A model generated the notes under the pieces. That model did no database searches, was not told where the DNA came from, and saw only the letters and a program-made list of their open reading frames with translations. A DNA stretch of 64,000 nucleotides from Pseudonocardia alaniniphila (GTDB lineage Bacteria > Actinomycetota > Actinomycetes > Mycobacteriales > Pseudonocardiaceae): assembly GCF_022524485.1 (NCBI RefSeq), contig NZ_JAKXMK010000023.1, forward strand, positions 124,001-188,000, read 5' to 3'. The translations under genes were made by a program, and so were the position numbers. Positions 55,282 through 63,454 of the stretch are shown piece by piece (the stretch's first letter is position 1; each line of letters opens with the position of its first letter).

Positions 55282-56589
55282 TCAGGACGTGCTCGCGACC
55301 CCGGGGATCGCGCCACCGCGGAACGCGTCGACGAACAGCGCATGGTCGGCCCGCACCTGCGCCGCGTAGCTGTGGGCGAAGTCCACCACCCACGCCACGA
55401 ACGCGTCGGCGCGCCCGCCGACCACCCGCATGATCGCTTCCTCGGTCTGGAACGGGACGAGCGAATGGTCGGCATCGGAGTCGGCCACGCAGTGCACCTT
55501 CGCGGTCGCCCGGCCCAGGTAGTCCACCACCGGCCCGATCTCCGAGGGCTCGGTGAGCTCCGACCAGTCCAGGTCGGCCTGGTAGGGCGACACCTCGCTG
55601 ACCACGAACCCGACCCCGTCGAGATCCGTCCACCCCAGCAGCGGGTCGGCGTGGGCCTGCAGCGCACGATGGGACAGCACCGTGCGATGCCCGTGGTGCT
55701 GGAACGCCGCTGCGATCGCCGGATCGGTCACCACCCGGGAGGGCGCGGCGACGTTGCCCTGCTTCATCGACAGCACCACGTCGTTGTCCAACGCTTGGTT
55801 GTAGCCCTCGATCAGCACCGTGTACGCGGGGAGGCCCGCGCTGCCGATGCCGAACCCGGAACGCCCCGCCACGTCCTTGACCGTGTACGTCACCCCGCGG
55901 AACCGCTTCGACGGCGGGATCGTCTCGATGTAGCGCTCCACCGCGTCGACCACCGCGGCGCGCTCACCGTCGTCCAGCCGCCGCAGGCCGGGCACGTCCC
56001 GCAGCCTCCTGTCGAACCCTTCGGTCTCGGTGATCCCGTCGAGCAGCGCCACCCGCGTGCGCAGCCGGGCCAGCTGCAGCACCTCGTGCACCACGCCGTC
56101 GGTGGTGCCCAGGCGCAGCGAGAAGCTGCGGTCGTCGGCCTGGTCGACGAACCATCGCACCTGGTCCAGATACGCCCGCACGTACCGCTGCACGAGGACC
56201 GTGATGTCGTCGTCCGAGATCGCCTTGCGCCACCCCAGCAGCGCGAGACTCGCAGCGAAACGCGTGACGTCCCAGGTGAAGTGCCCGACGTAGGCCTCGT
56301 CGAAGTCGTTGACGTCGAAGATCAGCACCCCGTCGCCGTCCATGTAGGTGCCGAAGTTCTCGGCGTGCAGGTCACCCTGGATCCACACGCGGCTCGTCCG
56401 CTCGTCGGCCCACGGGTCGTCGGACTCCGCCACGTCGGCGTAGAACAGGCATGCGCTGCCGCGGTAGAACGCGAACGGGTCGGCGGCCATCTTGCGAAAC
56501 TTCGTGCGGAACGCGGCCGGGTCGGCCGCCATCAGGTCCGAGAACGCTTCCACCAACGTGCCGACGATCTGTGCCGAACGGTCCGCCAT
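55282..56589 (-). CDS. DUF2252-family protein (kinase-like fold)
   Basis: 435 residues. YRGSACLFYADVA, VWIQGDLHAENFGTYMDGDG and FDVNDFDEAYVGHFTWDVTRFAASLAL are the core of DUF2252, which shares an aminoglycoside-phosphotransferase-like fold; GDLHAENFG would be the catalytic loop and FDVNDFD the metal site. Normal length. Minus-strand start ATG 56589 lies 6 nt after a CATGAT hexamer. Biological role unknown. Confidence 0.88.
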   Translation of the reverse strand: MADRSAQIVGTLVEAFSDLMAADPAAFRTKFRKMAADPFAFYRGSACLFYADVAESDDPWADERTSRVWIQGDLHAENFGTYMDGDGVLIFDVNDFDEAYVGHFTWDVTRFAASLALLGWRKAISDDDITVLVQRYVRAYLDQVRWFVDQADDRSFSLRLGTTDGVVHEVLQLARLRTRVALLDGITETEGFDRRLRDVPGLRRLDDGERAAVVDAVERYIETIPPSKRFRGVTYTVKDVAGRSGFGIGSAGLPAYTVLIEGYNQALDNDVVLSMKQGNVAAPSRVVTDPAIAAAFQHHGHRTVLSHRALQAHADPLLGWTDLDGVGFVVSEVSPYQADLDWSELTEPSEIGPVVDYLGRATAKVHCVADSDADHSLVPFQTEEAIMRVVGGRADAFVAWVVDFAHSYAAQVRADHALFVDAFRGGAIPGVASTS

Positions 56590-56637
56590 GCCTAGATCAT
56601 GCCGGGAAGTGCAGATCGACAGGTGAACCCGACGCGA

Positions 56638-57240
56638 TCAATCCCGCATCGAGCGAGCGGGGAACTCGACGGACGCCGCACCGTCCGGGAGCGGCACCCG
56701 GAGCACCCGCATCTGCAGAGCCAGCAGCGAGTAGTAGCCGACGAGCGTGGTCAGCTCCACCGCGCCCGGCTCCCCGAGGCGCTCGACGACCTCCGTCCAC
56801 GCCGCATCGTCGACGTCTCCGGTGGTGAGCAACTGCCCGACAGCCGTGGCGGCAGCCCGTTCCGCCGGGTCGTGCGGCTCGACGGCGTCGCCGACCCGCA
56901 CCGCTTCGACCAGTGCATCCGGCAGACCGACGCTCAGCGCGAGCGGTGCGTGCGCGTGCCACTCGAAGGCAGCGCGGTGGTGCGCGGCGACGAGCAGGGT
57001 CGCGAGCTCGCGGACCCGATCGGACAGCACGCCCTGGTACCGCAACGCCGCTCCCACACCCTGCAGGGCCGCACCGCTGCGCGGCGCACGGAGCATCGCG
57101 TCGAACGGCCCGAGCAAGCTGCCGTCCGCCGCGCGGTCGACCGGGCGCGGACGCGCGTCCAACGCCGCGAGCAGCGCACGCTGATCGTCATCGAGTTCGG
57201 CGGGGAGCAGGGGGCGCAGTCGTCGGGTCACGGGGCCCAC
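56638..57240 (-). CDS. Carboxymuconolactone decarboxylase-like protein
   Basis: 200 residues. RVRELATLLVAAHHRAAFEWHAHAPLALSVGLPDALVEAVR is the CMD fold region (split landmark: RELATLLVAAHHRA and EWHAHA). It has the EWxxH arrangement of the PcaC type and no CxxC pair, so it is not an AhpD peroxidase. A second CMD-like repeat (LTTLVGYYSLLALQMRVLRV) follows. Start GTG 57240; an internal GTG nine bases later is possible. It stands 13 bp after DUF3017 and may share its transcript. Confidence 0.85.
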   Translation of the reverse strand: MGPVTRRLRPLLPAELDDDQRALLAALDARPRPVDRAADGSLLGPFDAMLRAPRSGAALQGVGAALRYQGVLSDRVRELATLLVAAHHRAAFEWHAHAPLALSVGLPDALVEAVRVGDAVEPHDPAERAAATAVGQLLTTGDVDDAAWTEVVERLGEPGAVELTTLVGYYSLLALQMRVLRVPLPDGAASVEFPARSMRD

Positions 57241-57253
57241 GCTGCCCTGCCGA

Positions 57254-57550
57254 TCAGCCGAAGTCGAACGAACCGCGCGTGATCGTCACCGCCAGCACCG
57301 AGATGACCACGCCGAAGGCGGAGTAGCACAGGACGTCGACCGGCCGGCTACGAATCGCCAGCAGGCCGACGCGGTCCACCGGGAGCAGGACGCGCAGCAC
57401 GGCCGCCACGATCAGTGCGCCGCCGAGCAGCACCGCCCCTTCGCGCCAGTGCTGCGTGAGCACGCGCATCATGCCCAGCGCCGCGATGACCAGCACCAAG
57501 GTCATCGGTGCGTGCACCGGAAGCCGCGAGCGGAAGTTGACCACGCTCAC
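57254..57550 (-). CDS. DUF3017-family membrane protein
   Basis: 98 residues, three membrane helices (MTLVLVIAALGMMRVLT, AVLLGGALIVAAVLRVLLP and CYSAFGVVISVLAVTI). It matches the small DUF3017 protein that follows folD in mycobacteria and other actinobacteria. GTG 57550 is used. The gap to folD holds a repeat cluster. Function unknown. Confidence 0.85.
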   Translation of the reverse strand: MSVVNFRSRLPVHAPMTLVLVIAALGMMRVLTQHWREGAVLLGGALIVAAVLRVLLPVDRVGLLAIRSRPVDVLCYSAFGVVISVLAVTITRGSFDFG

Positions 57551-57576
57551 GCCCCGGCTGCCCGTCCGGCATCGAT

Positions 57577-57671
57577 GCTCACTCCGACATGCTCCGTTCG
57601 GTTCAGAAGGTCAAGCTCACTTCGACAAGCTTCGTTCGGTCTCGATGCTCACTTCGACAAGCTTCGTTCGG
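57577..57671 (-). repeat. Three copies of a 25-bp repeat at the 3-prime end of folD
   Basis: Copies at 57615-57639 and 57647-57671 are identical 25-mers centred on GACAAGCTTCGTTCGG; a third at 57577-57601 differs at 3 positions. The last copy overlaps the folD C-terminus and provides its final codons and stop. Starts are 38 and 32 bp apart. Confidence 0.9.
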
Positions 57672-58503
57672 CTGCTTCCACCACATTCGTCAACAGCATC
57701 CCGCGAGTCATCGGGCCGACACCGCCCGGCATCGGGGCGAGCAGGCCTGCCACCTCCCGGACCTCCGGAGCGACGTCGCCGACGAGCCCCTTGTCGGTGC
57801 GCGTGACGCCGACGTCGAGCACCGTGGCACCCGGGCGGACCATGTCGGCCGTGATCAGGCCCGGCACGCCCGCCGCCGCGACGACGATGTCCGCGCGGCG
57901 CACCTCGGCGGCGAGGTCGCGCGTGCCGGTGTGGCAGAGCGTCACCGTGGCGTTCTCGCTGCGCCGGGTGAGCAGCAGCCCGAGCGGACGCCCGACCGTG
58001 ACACCACGGCCGACCACCGTGACGCGTGCGCCCTTCAGCTCCACGTCGTAGCGGCGGCAGAGCTCGACGATTCCACGCGGCGTGCACGGCAACGGGCCGG
58101 GCTCACCCAGCACCAGCCGCCCGAGGCTCACCGGCGCCAGGCCGTCGGCGTCCTTGGCCGGGTCGATGCGCTCCAGGGCAGCGCCGGCGTCGAGCCCCTG
58201 CGGAAGCGGCAGCTGCACGATGAACCCGGTGCAGGCGGGATCGGCGTTGAGCTCGTCGATCGCCCGCTCGACGTCGGCCTGGGTCGCGTCGGCCGGCAGC
58301 TCCCTCTGGATCGAGGTGATCCCGACCTTCGCGCAGTCGCGGTGCTTGCCGCGGACGTAGGAGTGCGAGCCTGGGTCGTCGCCGACGAGGAGGGTGCCCA
58401 GGCCCGGCGTCACACCGTCGGCCTGCAGCTTCTCGACCCGGCCCGCCAACTCGCCCAGGATGTCGTTCAGAGTCGCCTTGCCGTCCATCAGTGTCGCCGT
58501 CAC
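57649..58503 (-). CDS. folD: Bifunctional methylenetetrahydrofolate dehydrogenase/cyclohydrolase
   Basis: 284 residues. SHSYVRGKHRDCAKVGI contains the catalytic Tyr/Lys region, GFIVQLPLPQGLD and DADGLAPVSLGRL follow, TVVGRGVTVGRPLGLLL is the NADP site and PMPGGVGPMTRGMLLTN ends the domain. GTG 58503 has GGGAGG 8 nt upstream. The final residues ERSLSK and the stop are encoded by a repeat copy, so the native C-terminus was probably replaced. It interconverts one-carbon folates. Confidence 0.95.
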   Translation of the reverse strand: MTATLMDGKATLNDILGELAGRVEKLQADGVTPGLGTLLVGDDPGSHSYVRGKHRDCAKVGITSIQRELPADATQADVERAIDELNADPACTGFIVQLPLPQGLDAGAALERIDPAKDADGLAPVSLGRLVLGEPGPLPCTPRGIVELCRRYDVELKGARVTVVGRGVTVGRPLGLLLTRRSENATVTLCHTGTRDLAAEVRRADIVVAAAGVPGLITADMVRPGATVLDVGVTRTDKGLVGDVAPEVREVAGLLAPMPGGVGPMTRGMLLTNVVEAAERSLSK

Positions 58504-58568
58504 GTCCCCATCCTCCCAGCCCGCGTACCAACCCGGCTCGTCCCACCATTACGTGCCGAGCAAGCCGG

Positions 58569-58628
58569 CGACATGGACACATGTCGCGGTTCGTCAGCGA
58601 CGACATTCGACGTCATGTGTCCATGACG
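58569..58628. repeat. Long inverted repeat between folD and the serine hydrolase gene
   Basis: CGACATGGACACATGTCG at 58569-58586 and its near-complement at 58611-58628 (16 of 18 matched) are spaced 24 nt. It lies 6 nt after the stop of the minus-strand serine hydrolase gene, so it could be a terminator; each arm is also close to a palindrome, so an operator for folD is possible. Confidence 0.6.
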
Positions 58629-58634
58629 CGGCCG

Positions 58635-60068
58635 TCACCGGGCGAGCGCGATAAGCCGTGCCACGAGCACGGCGATGCACGCCAACGTTGCGGTGGCGAG
58701 CAGCAGCATGAACGTCGGGTACAGGTAGGTCACCTGGATCCAGGTGACATCACGGCCCCGGTAGAGCAGGCCAACCGCCCGGTGGATGGTCGCGAAGAGC
58801 ACCAGCGGTACGACGAGGGGGAGCAACCGTGGCGCTGCCCGCAGCCGCCCCGTTCCGGCTGCGGCCCACCGCCCCGAGCGGTGCACGCCGAACCCGCCGA
58901 GCAGAACAGCCGCGAGCACGAGCAAGAGCAGCACCGAGTCGACCATGGCGAGCGGTGGTCCGGTTGGCGGCGTGGGTGTGTTCTCCAACAGGGCGATGAG
59001 CCGTTCGGCGATGGCCGCGGCGTCGGCGTAGGCCAGCCCGGTATTGGCCATCACCGCGAGTCCATACCCTGACGCGGGCAGCAGCGCCTGGTAGGCGGTC
59101 GAGGTGAACAGGTCGCCGCTGTGTGCGATCAGCGGCGCGCCTGACGCGGTGGTGCCGATGGACCAGCCCAGAGCGTACGAATCCGACACCGTGGACGGAG
59201 TGTGCATCGCCGCGACTGTCGCGGCTGAGGCGATCGACGTCCCGTCCGGGCCCCGCCCCTGGTTGTTCTGCGCGATCAGCCAGGCCGCCATGTCGTGCGC
59301 CGAGCTGAGCACTCCGCCGGAGCCATTGCCGAACGCGGGAGGTTCGGGCAGCGGGACGGCCACGCCGAGGATCCGGAGGTGGCCATGGGCGCTCGGCGGG
59401 AGATCGCGCGCGGTGTCGACGGTGCGGCTGTCGGTCATGCCGAGCGGGCCGAACACGTGCTCCTGCAGATATTCGTCGAACGGCTGGCCGCTGGTCACCT
59501 CGACCATGCGCGCCGCGACCTGAAAGTTCGGGTTGTGGTACTCCCATTGCGTACCGGGATCGGCGGCCAGACGTGCTCCGCGCATCCCGGCCACGGCCTC
59601 CACCAGGGAACTCGGTTGTGGTCTGCTGAAGGCAGGGAATGTCGTGTCGGACATGCCGGACGTCTGGTCCAGCAGCTGGCGAACGGTGATCTCGGTCGCG
59701 CGCGGGTCGGCCATCGCGAACTCCGGCAGATACACCTGTACCGACTGGTCGAGGTTCACGCGGCCGGTCTCGACCAGCTGCATCACCGCGAGTGCGGTGA
59801 AAGACTTGCTCACCGACGCCACAGCCATCGGAGTGTGCTCCGTGACGTGCTCTCCCGTGGGTGTCCGGCCGTACCCGGCCGCATGCACCTCCGTGTTCCC
59901 ATGAGTGATGACGACTGCTGTCCCCGGAAGCCCGATCGCTCGGCGATATTCGTCGACCACAGCGTCGATCGCCGCGGAATCCACGGCCGGGGCCGGGGTG
60001 GCGGCAGTCGAGGTGAGCGACGTCATGACGGCCACCACGCCTGACACGATCAACATCCTCATGGTCAC
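58635..60068 (-). CDS. Serine hydrolase, class C beta-lactamase/D,D-peptidase family, with C-terminal membrane helices
   Basis: 477 residues. Signal peptide, then a beta-lactamase-like domain: SVSK (VASVSKSFTAL), the YxN motif in WEYHNPNF and a late HSG (IAHSGDLF) in place of KTG. The last about 120 residues hold three membrane helices, so the domain is fixed to the outer face. GTG 60068 with AAGGA upstream is chosen; ATG 60062 also works. Likely a peptidase or esterase acting on wall or peptide substrates. It is divergent from a two-component operon across twin palindromes. Confidence 0.88.
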   Translation of the reverse strand: MTMRMLIVSGVVAVMTSLTSTAATPAPAVDSAAIDAVVDEYRRAIGLPGTAVVITHGNTEVHAAGYGRTPTGEHVTEHTPMAVASVSKSFTALAVMQLVETGRVNLDQSVQVYLPEFAMADPRATEITVRQLLDQTSGMSDTTFPAFSRPQPSSLVEAVAGMRGARLAADPGTQWEYHNPNFQVAARMVEVTSGQPFDEYLQEHVFGPLGMTDSRTVDTARDLPPSAHGHLRILGVAVPLPEPPAFGNGSGGVLSSAHDMAAWLIAQNNQGRGPDGTSIASAATVAAMHTPSTVSDSYALGWSIGTTASGAPLIAHSGDLFTSTAYQALLPASGYGLAVMANTGLAYADAAAIAERLIALLENTPTPPTGPPLAMVDSVLLLLVLAAVLLGGFGVHRSGRWAAAGTGRLRAAPRLLPLVVPLVLFATIHRAVGLLYRGRDVTWIQVTYLYPTFMLLLATATLACIAVLVARLIALAR

Positions 60069-60102
60069 GTCGTGATCCTTCGGCGTTCCGGGTACGCCCA
60101 CA

Positions 60103-60144
60103 TCGGACCACGGTCCGAATGGGCAGGATCGGACCTCGGTCCGA
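60103..60144. promoter_or_regulatory. Twin 16-bp palindromic operators
   Basis: TCGGACCACGGTCCGA (60103-60118) and TCGGACCTCGGTCCGA (60129-60144) are both perfect 7-bp palindromes around a 2-nt centre, and the two centres are 26 bp apart. They fill the divergent region between the serine hydrolase and the histidine kinase; the second abuts the kinase -35 region. Confidence 0.8.
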
Positions 60145-60166
60145 CGCCTGCTCGCGTCGACGTCGA

Positions 60167-60172
60167 TACCGT
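60167..60172 (+). promoter_or_regulatory. Probable -10 element of the third histidine kinase gene (leaderless)
   Basis: TACCGT ends 6 nt before GTG 60179. Confidence 0.5.
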
Positions 60173-60178
60173 CGTCGC

Positions 60179-61324
60179 GTGACCACGGCCGGGCATTTCG
60201 GACCACGGCAGCTGATGGCGGCCGACGTGCTGGCGGCGGCTGCGCTCGCGCTCTTCGCCGCCTTCCGGACATCCGGTCACTCGGTGCTCGTGTGGGGCTT
60301 GCTCGCGGTGCTCGTGCTGCCGCTGGCAGTGCGGAGGCGCCGACCGATGCCGGTGTTCGTCGTAGTGCTGGCGGCGGGGGCGGCGGCAATCATGGTGGGG
60401 GCCCCGGGCGACGCCGTGGTGATCGCGTTCGCGCTCGCGCTCTATCCGGTCGGGCTCTCCGAAGCATCGCGGTCGGGTGTACTGGCGCTGGTGGCGACCC
60501 TGTCGGCCGTCACAGCCGCGGGTTTCGCGACCATCGTCGTCCCCGGGCTGCCGCTCATCGCAGCCCCGGAAGGAGAGGAGTCGTTCGCGACCGCCCCGAT
60601 GACCGTCCTGCTCTACAGCGCACTGATCATCACCGGCTCGTGGGTACTCGCCCGTGCCGCGCGTGCACGGCGCGACCACGCCGCCCAGCTCGCCGACCTT
60701 CGCGCTCGCCAAGCGGTGACCGACGAGCGTCTACGGATCGCCAGGGACATCCACGACGTCGTCGGGCACAGCCTCAGCCTCATCGCAATGAAGGCCGCGG
60801 TGGCAAACCATCTCGTGAACAGCCGTCCCGAGGAGGGACGGTCTGCGCTCAGCACGATCGAACACGTGAGTCGGGAGGCGCTCGACGACGTCAGGACGGT
60901 GCTCGACACACTGCGCGACACGGCCGACTCCACAGCCGGCGTTGCCGAGATCGACCGTCTTGTTGCCGATGTTCGCGCCGTAGGCATCACCGTCGAGGTC
61001 GATCGAGCCGATCTCACGGACGTGCCGGCCGCGGTGCAGGCGTCGGCGTACCGCATCGCGCAGGAGGCTCTGACCAACGTCCTGCGCCATGCCGGGCCCA
61101 CCCGCTGCCATCTCGGCCTTGCCGATGAGGCCGGGGTCCTGACGATCTCGGTCGTCAACGAAGGAACGAAGCACCGCGCGCCTGGCCGGCCGGGACACGG
61201 TCTGCTGGGCATGCGGGAGCGGGTGGCATTGCACGATGGCACGCTCGATTTCGGCCCCGAGCCGGGCGGCGGGTTCGGCGTCCGTGCCCGACTCCCCTAC
61301 GCCTGGGCGGTGCGCGATGAGTGA
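60179..61324 (+). CDS. Sensor histidine kinase (HisKA_3 type)
   Basis: 381 residues from GTG 60179. Four or five N-terminal membrane helices, then ARDIHDVVGHSLSLIAMKAAVANH (phosphate-accepting H192), N box QEALTNVLRHAGP and G box GHGLLGMRERVALHDG. No large outer domain. The extended frame back to 60119 has no good start. Partner of the overlapping regulator. Confidence 0.93.
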   Translation: MTTAGHFGPRQLMAADVLAAAALALFAAFRTSGHSVLVWGLLAVLVLPLAVRRRRPMPVFVVVLAAGAAAIMVGAPGDAVVIAFALALYPVGLSEASRSGVLALVATLSAVTAAGFATIVVPGLPLIAAPEGEESFATAPMTVLLYSALIITGSWVLARAARARRDHAAQLADLRARQAVTDERLRIARDIHDVVGHSLSLIAMKAAVANHLVNSRPEEGRSALSTIEHVSREALDDVRTVLDTLRDTADSTAGVAEIDRLVADVRAVGITVEVDRADLTDVPAAVQASAYRIAQEALTNVLRHAGPTRCHLGLADEAGVLTISVVNEGTKHRAPGRPGHGLLGMRERVALHDGTLDFGPEPGGGFGVRARLPYAWAVRDE

Positions 61325-61973
61325 GCCGGTGCGTGTCCTCCTCGCCGACGACGAGGTCCTGCTCCGCGGCACTCTCCGCCTGCTGATCAACTCCACAGCG
61401 GGAATGTCGGTCGTCGCTGAGGCAACCAGCGGTCGCGAGGCGATCGAACTGACGGCCGAACACGCACCTGACGTCGTGCTGATGGACGTCCGGATGCCGG
61501 AGATGGACGGGATCACCGCCACCGAGCACATCACCGCGGGCCGGTGCACATCCAAAGTGCTGGTTCTCACCACGTTCGACCTCGACGAGTACGTGTACAG
61601 CGCGCTGCGTGCGGGAGCGAGCGGCTTCCTGCTCAAGGACACCCCACCCGCCCGGCTGCTGGATGCGATCACCCTGATCGCCGCAGGCGATGCCCTACTC
61701 GCGCCCAGCGTCACACGTCGGCTCATCGCGGAGTTCACCCGCTCGCCGGCGTCACGACGACGCGCACCGACCCGGCTCGATGGCGTCACCGCCCGGGAGC
61801 GGGAGGTGCTCTCACTGATCACCAATGGACTGTCGAACCGTGAGATCGAGCAGCACCTGCACCTGAGCCGCGGCACCGTCAAGACCCACATCGGGCGCCT
61901 GATGACGAAACTCCACGCCCGAGACAGGGCACACCTCGTGATCGCCGGCTACGAATCAGGGCTCGCTGATTAG
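61317..61973 (+). CDS. NarL-family response regulator (partner of 60179)
   Basis: 218 residues. Receiver domain VLLADDEVLL, D57 in VLMDVRMPEMD, TTF and FLLKDTPP; LuxR helix-turn-helix VTAREREVLSLITNGLSNREIEQHL. ATG 61317 overlaps the kinase by eight bases. The twin palindromes upstream of the operon are the obvious binding-site candidates. Confidence 0.94.
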   Translation: MSEPVRVLLADDEVLLRGTLRLLINSTAGMSVVAEATSGREAIELTAEHAPDVVLMDVRMPEMDGITATEHITAGRCTSKVLVLTTFDLDEYVYSALRAGASGFLLKDTPPARLLDAITLIAAGDALLAPSVTRRLIAEFTRSPASRRRAPTRLDGVTAREREVLSLITNGLSNREIEQHLHLSRGTVKTHIGRLMTKLHARDRAHLVIAGYESGLAD

Positions 61974-62042
61974 CGACCCGCGAGCCCCGCACGCGCGCGC
62001 CGACCCGCCGAACCGAACCGGTGCCCCAGGCAGGAGAGGGCA

Positions 62043-62102
62043 GGCGACTCGCGGGGTCTGGAGGGGCGGCTCGCGCACGGAAAAGTGGCGACTTGCGGGG
62101 TC
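62043..62102. repeat. Direct repeat at the 3-prime end of the pentapeptide gene
   Basis: GGCGACTCGCGGGGTC (62043-62058) and GGCGACTTGCGGGGTC (62087-62102) differ by one base. The second copy overlaps the stop codon of the minus-strand pentapeptide gene. Confidence 0.6.
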
Positions 62103-62715
62103 AGGCGATGCGGAGGCCGTGGGCGGCGGCGAAGGCGATGGCCTGCTCGGCGTCGACGGTGGCCCCGGAGAGCCGGGCCTGCACGAGGCCGTCCGCGCCG
62201 ATGCGGGCGCCTCGCAGGTCGGCGCCCTCGAGCCGGGTGTTCAGCAGCCGGGCCCCGGTCATGTCGGCACCCCGCAGGTCGGCTTCCCGCAGGTCGGCCT
62301 CGACCAGGTTCGCCTCACGCAGCCGCAGCCCGGACAGGTCGGTCTTGCGCAGGTCCGCCCGGCCGAGGGCCGCGAGCGTGAGATCGCAGTCGGTCATGAC
62401 GAGCGGACGCAGCCGGCAGTCGATGAGCGAGGTGCCGAGCAGTGAGCAGCCGCGAAACGAGGAGCCGCCGAGGGTGGCCCGCCGGATCGTGCACGTGCGG
62501 AACGCGCTGCCGCGGTGGGTGGAGTCGCCGAGGTCGGCGCCGGTGAAATCGCACTCGTCGAACGTGCACGACTCGGTGACCAGGCCGCGGAGATCGGCGT
62601 CGACGAACCGGCAGCGGATGAACCGCCGCTGGCGCCACGGCTCGTCCCCCACCCGCACGTCGGACAGGTCCAGATCGATCTGCTCGGTGTCGTCGTAACC
62701 GGTGTCGTCGTGCAC
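62101..62715 (-). CDS. Pentapeptide-repeat protein
   Basis: 204 residues. From about residue 35 the sequence is a run of A(D/N)LxX five-residue repeats (FVDADLRGLV, FTGADLGDS, ADLRKTDLSGLRLREANLVEADLREADLRGADMTGARLL), which fold as a right-handed square helix. GTG 62715 is chosen: the acidic first 20 residues (DDTGYDDTEQIDLDL) lead directly into the repeats. Some relatives mimic DNA and protect gyrase; others have no known role. The C-terminal end (ATVDAEQAIAFAAAHGL) is a capping helix. Confidence 0.88.
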   Translation of the reverse strand: MHDDTGYDDTEQIDLDLSDVRVGDEPWRQRRFIRCRFVDADLRGLVTESCTFDECDFTGADLGDSTHRGSAFRTCTIRRATLGGSSFRGCSLLGTSLIDCRLRPLVMTDCDLTLAALGRADLRKTDLSGLRLREANLVEADLREADLRGADMTGARLLNTRLEGADLRGARIGADGLVQARLSGATVDAEQAIAFAAAHGLRIA

Positions 62716-62875
62716 GCAGCCACCCTGCCATCCACCCCCGGCGCCCGATTCCCACGGTTCCCTGGGCGCGTCCCGGCGTTCCCTGATGGGTGGTGCCGCC
62801 CGTGGCAGACTCCCGGTGAGCAGGTCGGCGACGGTGCCGACAGCCGACTCAACGCCACGCCGATGGAGGTTCCGC

Positions 62876-63199
62876 GTGATTCTCATCGTCCTGAGGGCAA
62901 AGATCCGACCGGAAAAGCACGACGAGTGGCTGGCCGGGATCAGGCAGTACACGGCCGACGTGCGGAGCGAGCCGGGGAACATCTCCTTCGACTACTTCCA
63001 GAACGGCGACGACCCGAACGAGTTCGCGATGATCGAGGTGTTCGCGAACGCGGACGCGGGGGCCGCCCACGTCGCCACCGACCACGCGAAGAACTTCTTC
63101 GCCTTCATGCCTGCCATGGTCTCGGAGAGGCCGCGGATCAACTACCAGGATCTGGACGGAGAGGCCTGGTCGGAGATGGCCGAGGTCACGCCCGAGTAA
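62876..63199 (+). CDS. Antibiotic biosynthesis monooxygenase (ABM)-domain protein
   Basis: 107 residues of the YgiN/ABM ferredoxin-like fold: LIVLRAKIRPEKHDEWLAGI, ADVRSEPGNISFDYFQNGDDPNEFAMIEVFAN, then a helix and RPRINYQDLDG. These small dimers oxidise quinols or tailor polyketides. GTG 62876 has GGAGG 6 nt upstream. No neighbouring biosynthetic genes are visible, so a quinol monooxygenase or a general role is as likely as antibiotic synthesis. Confidence 0.85.
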   Translation: MILIVLRAKIRPEKHDEWLAGIRQYTADVRSEPGNISFDYFQNGDDPNEFAMIEVFANADAGAAHVATDHAKNFFAFMPAMVSERPRINYQDLDGEAWSEMAEVTPE

Positions 63200-63202
63200 G
63201 CG

Positions 63203-63218
63203 GGCCCGACGGCGGGCC
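63203..63218 (+). terminator. Short hairpin after the monooxygenase gene
   Basis: GGCCCG-ACGG-CGGGCC immediately after the stop; 6-bp stem, no T-run. Confidence 0.35.
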
Positions 63219-63454
63219 GTCGATCACCTGGCCGGCCTCGGCACACCTGTCCGCCCGCGCCGGCAGCCGGCGGCCCGCCGCGTGCACCCGCGATGCACGC
63301 GGGATGAACACTCCACCGAATCCTTTCCGGCGAGCGGCAACCGGCATCTCGCTCGGAACGCAGCAGTGTCGAAATAGGGCCATTGGGCGCACAATGTGAC
63401 CCATCCGGCGTATCTCTTCGCCAGGACCCGGCCGTCTCGACGAGGAGCGAGTGG

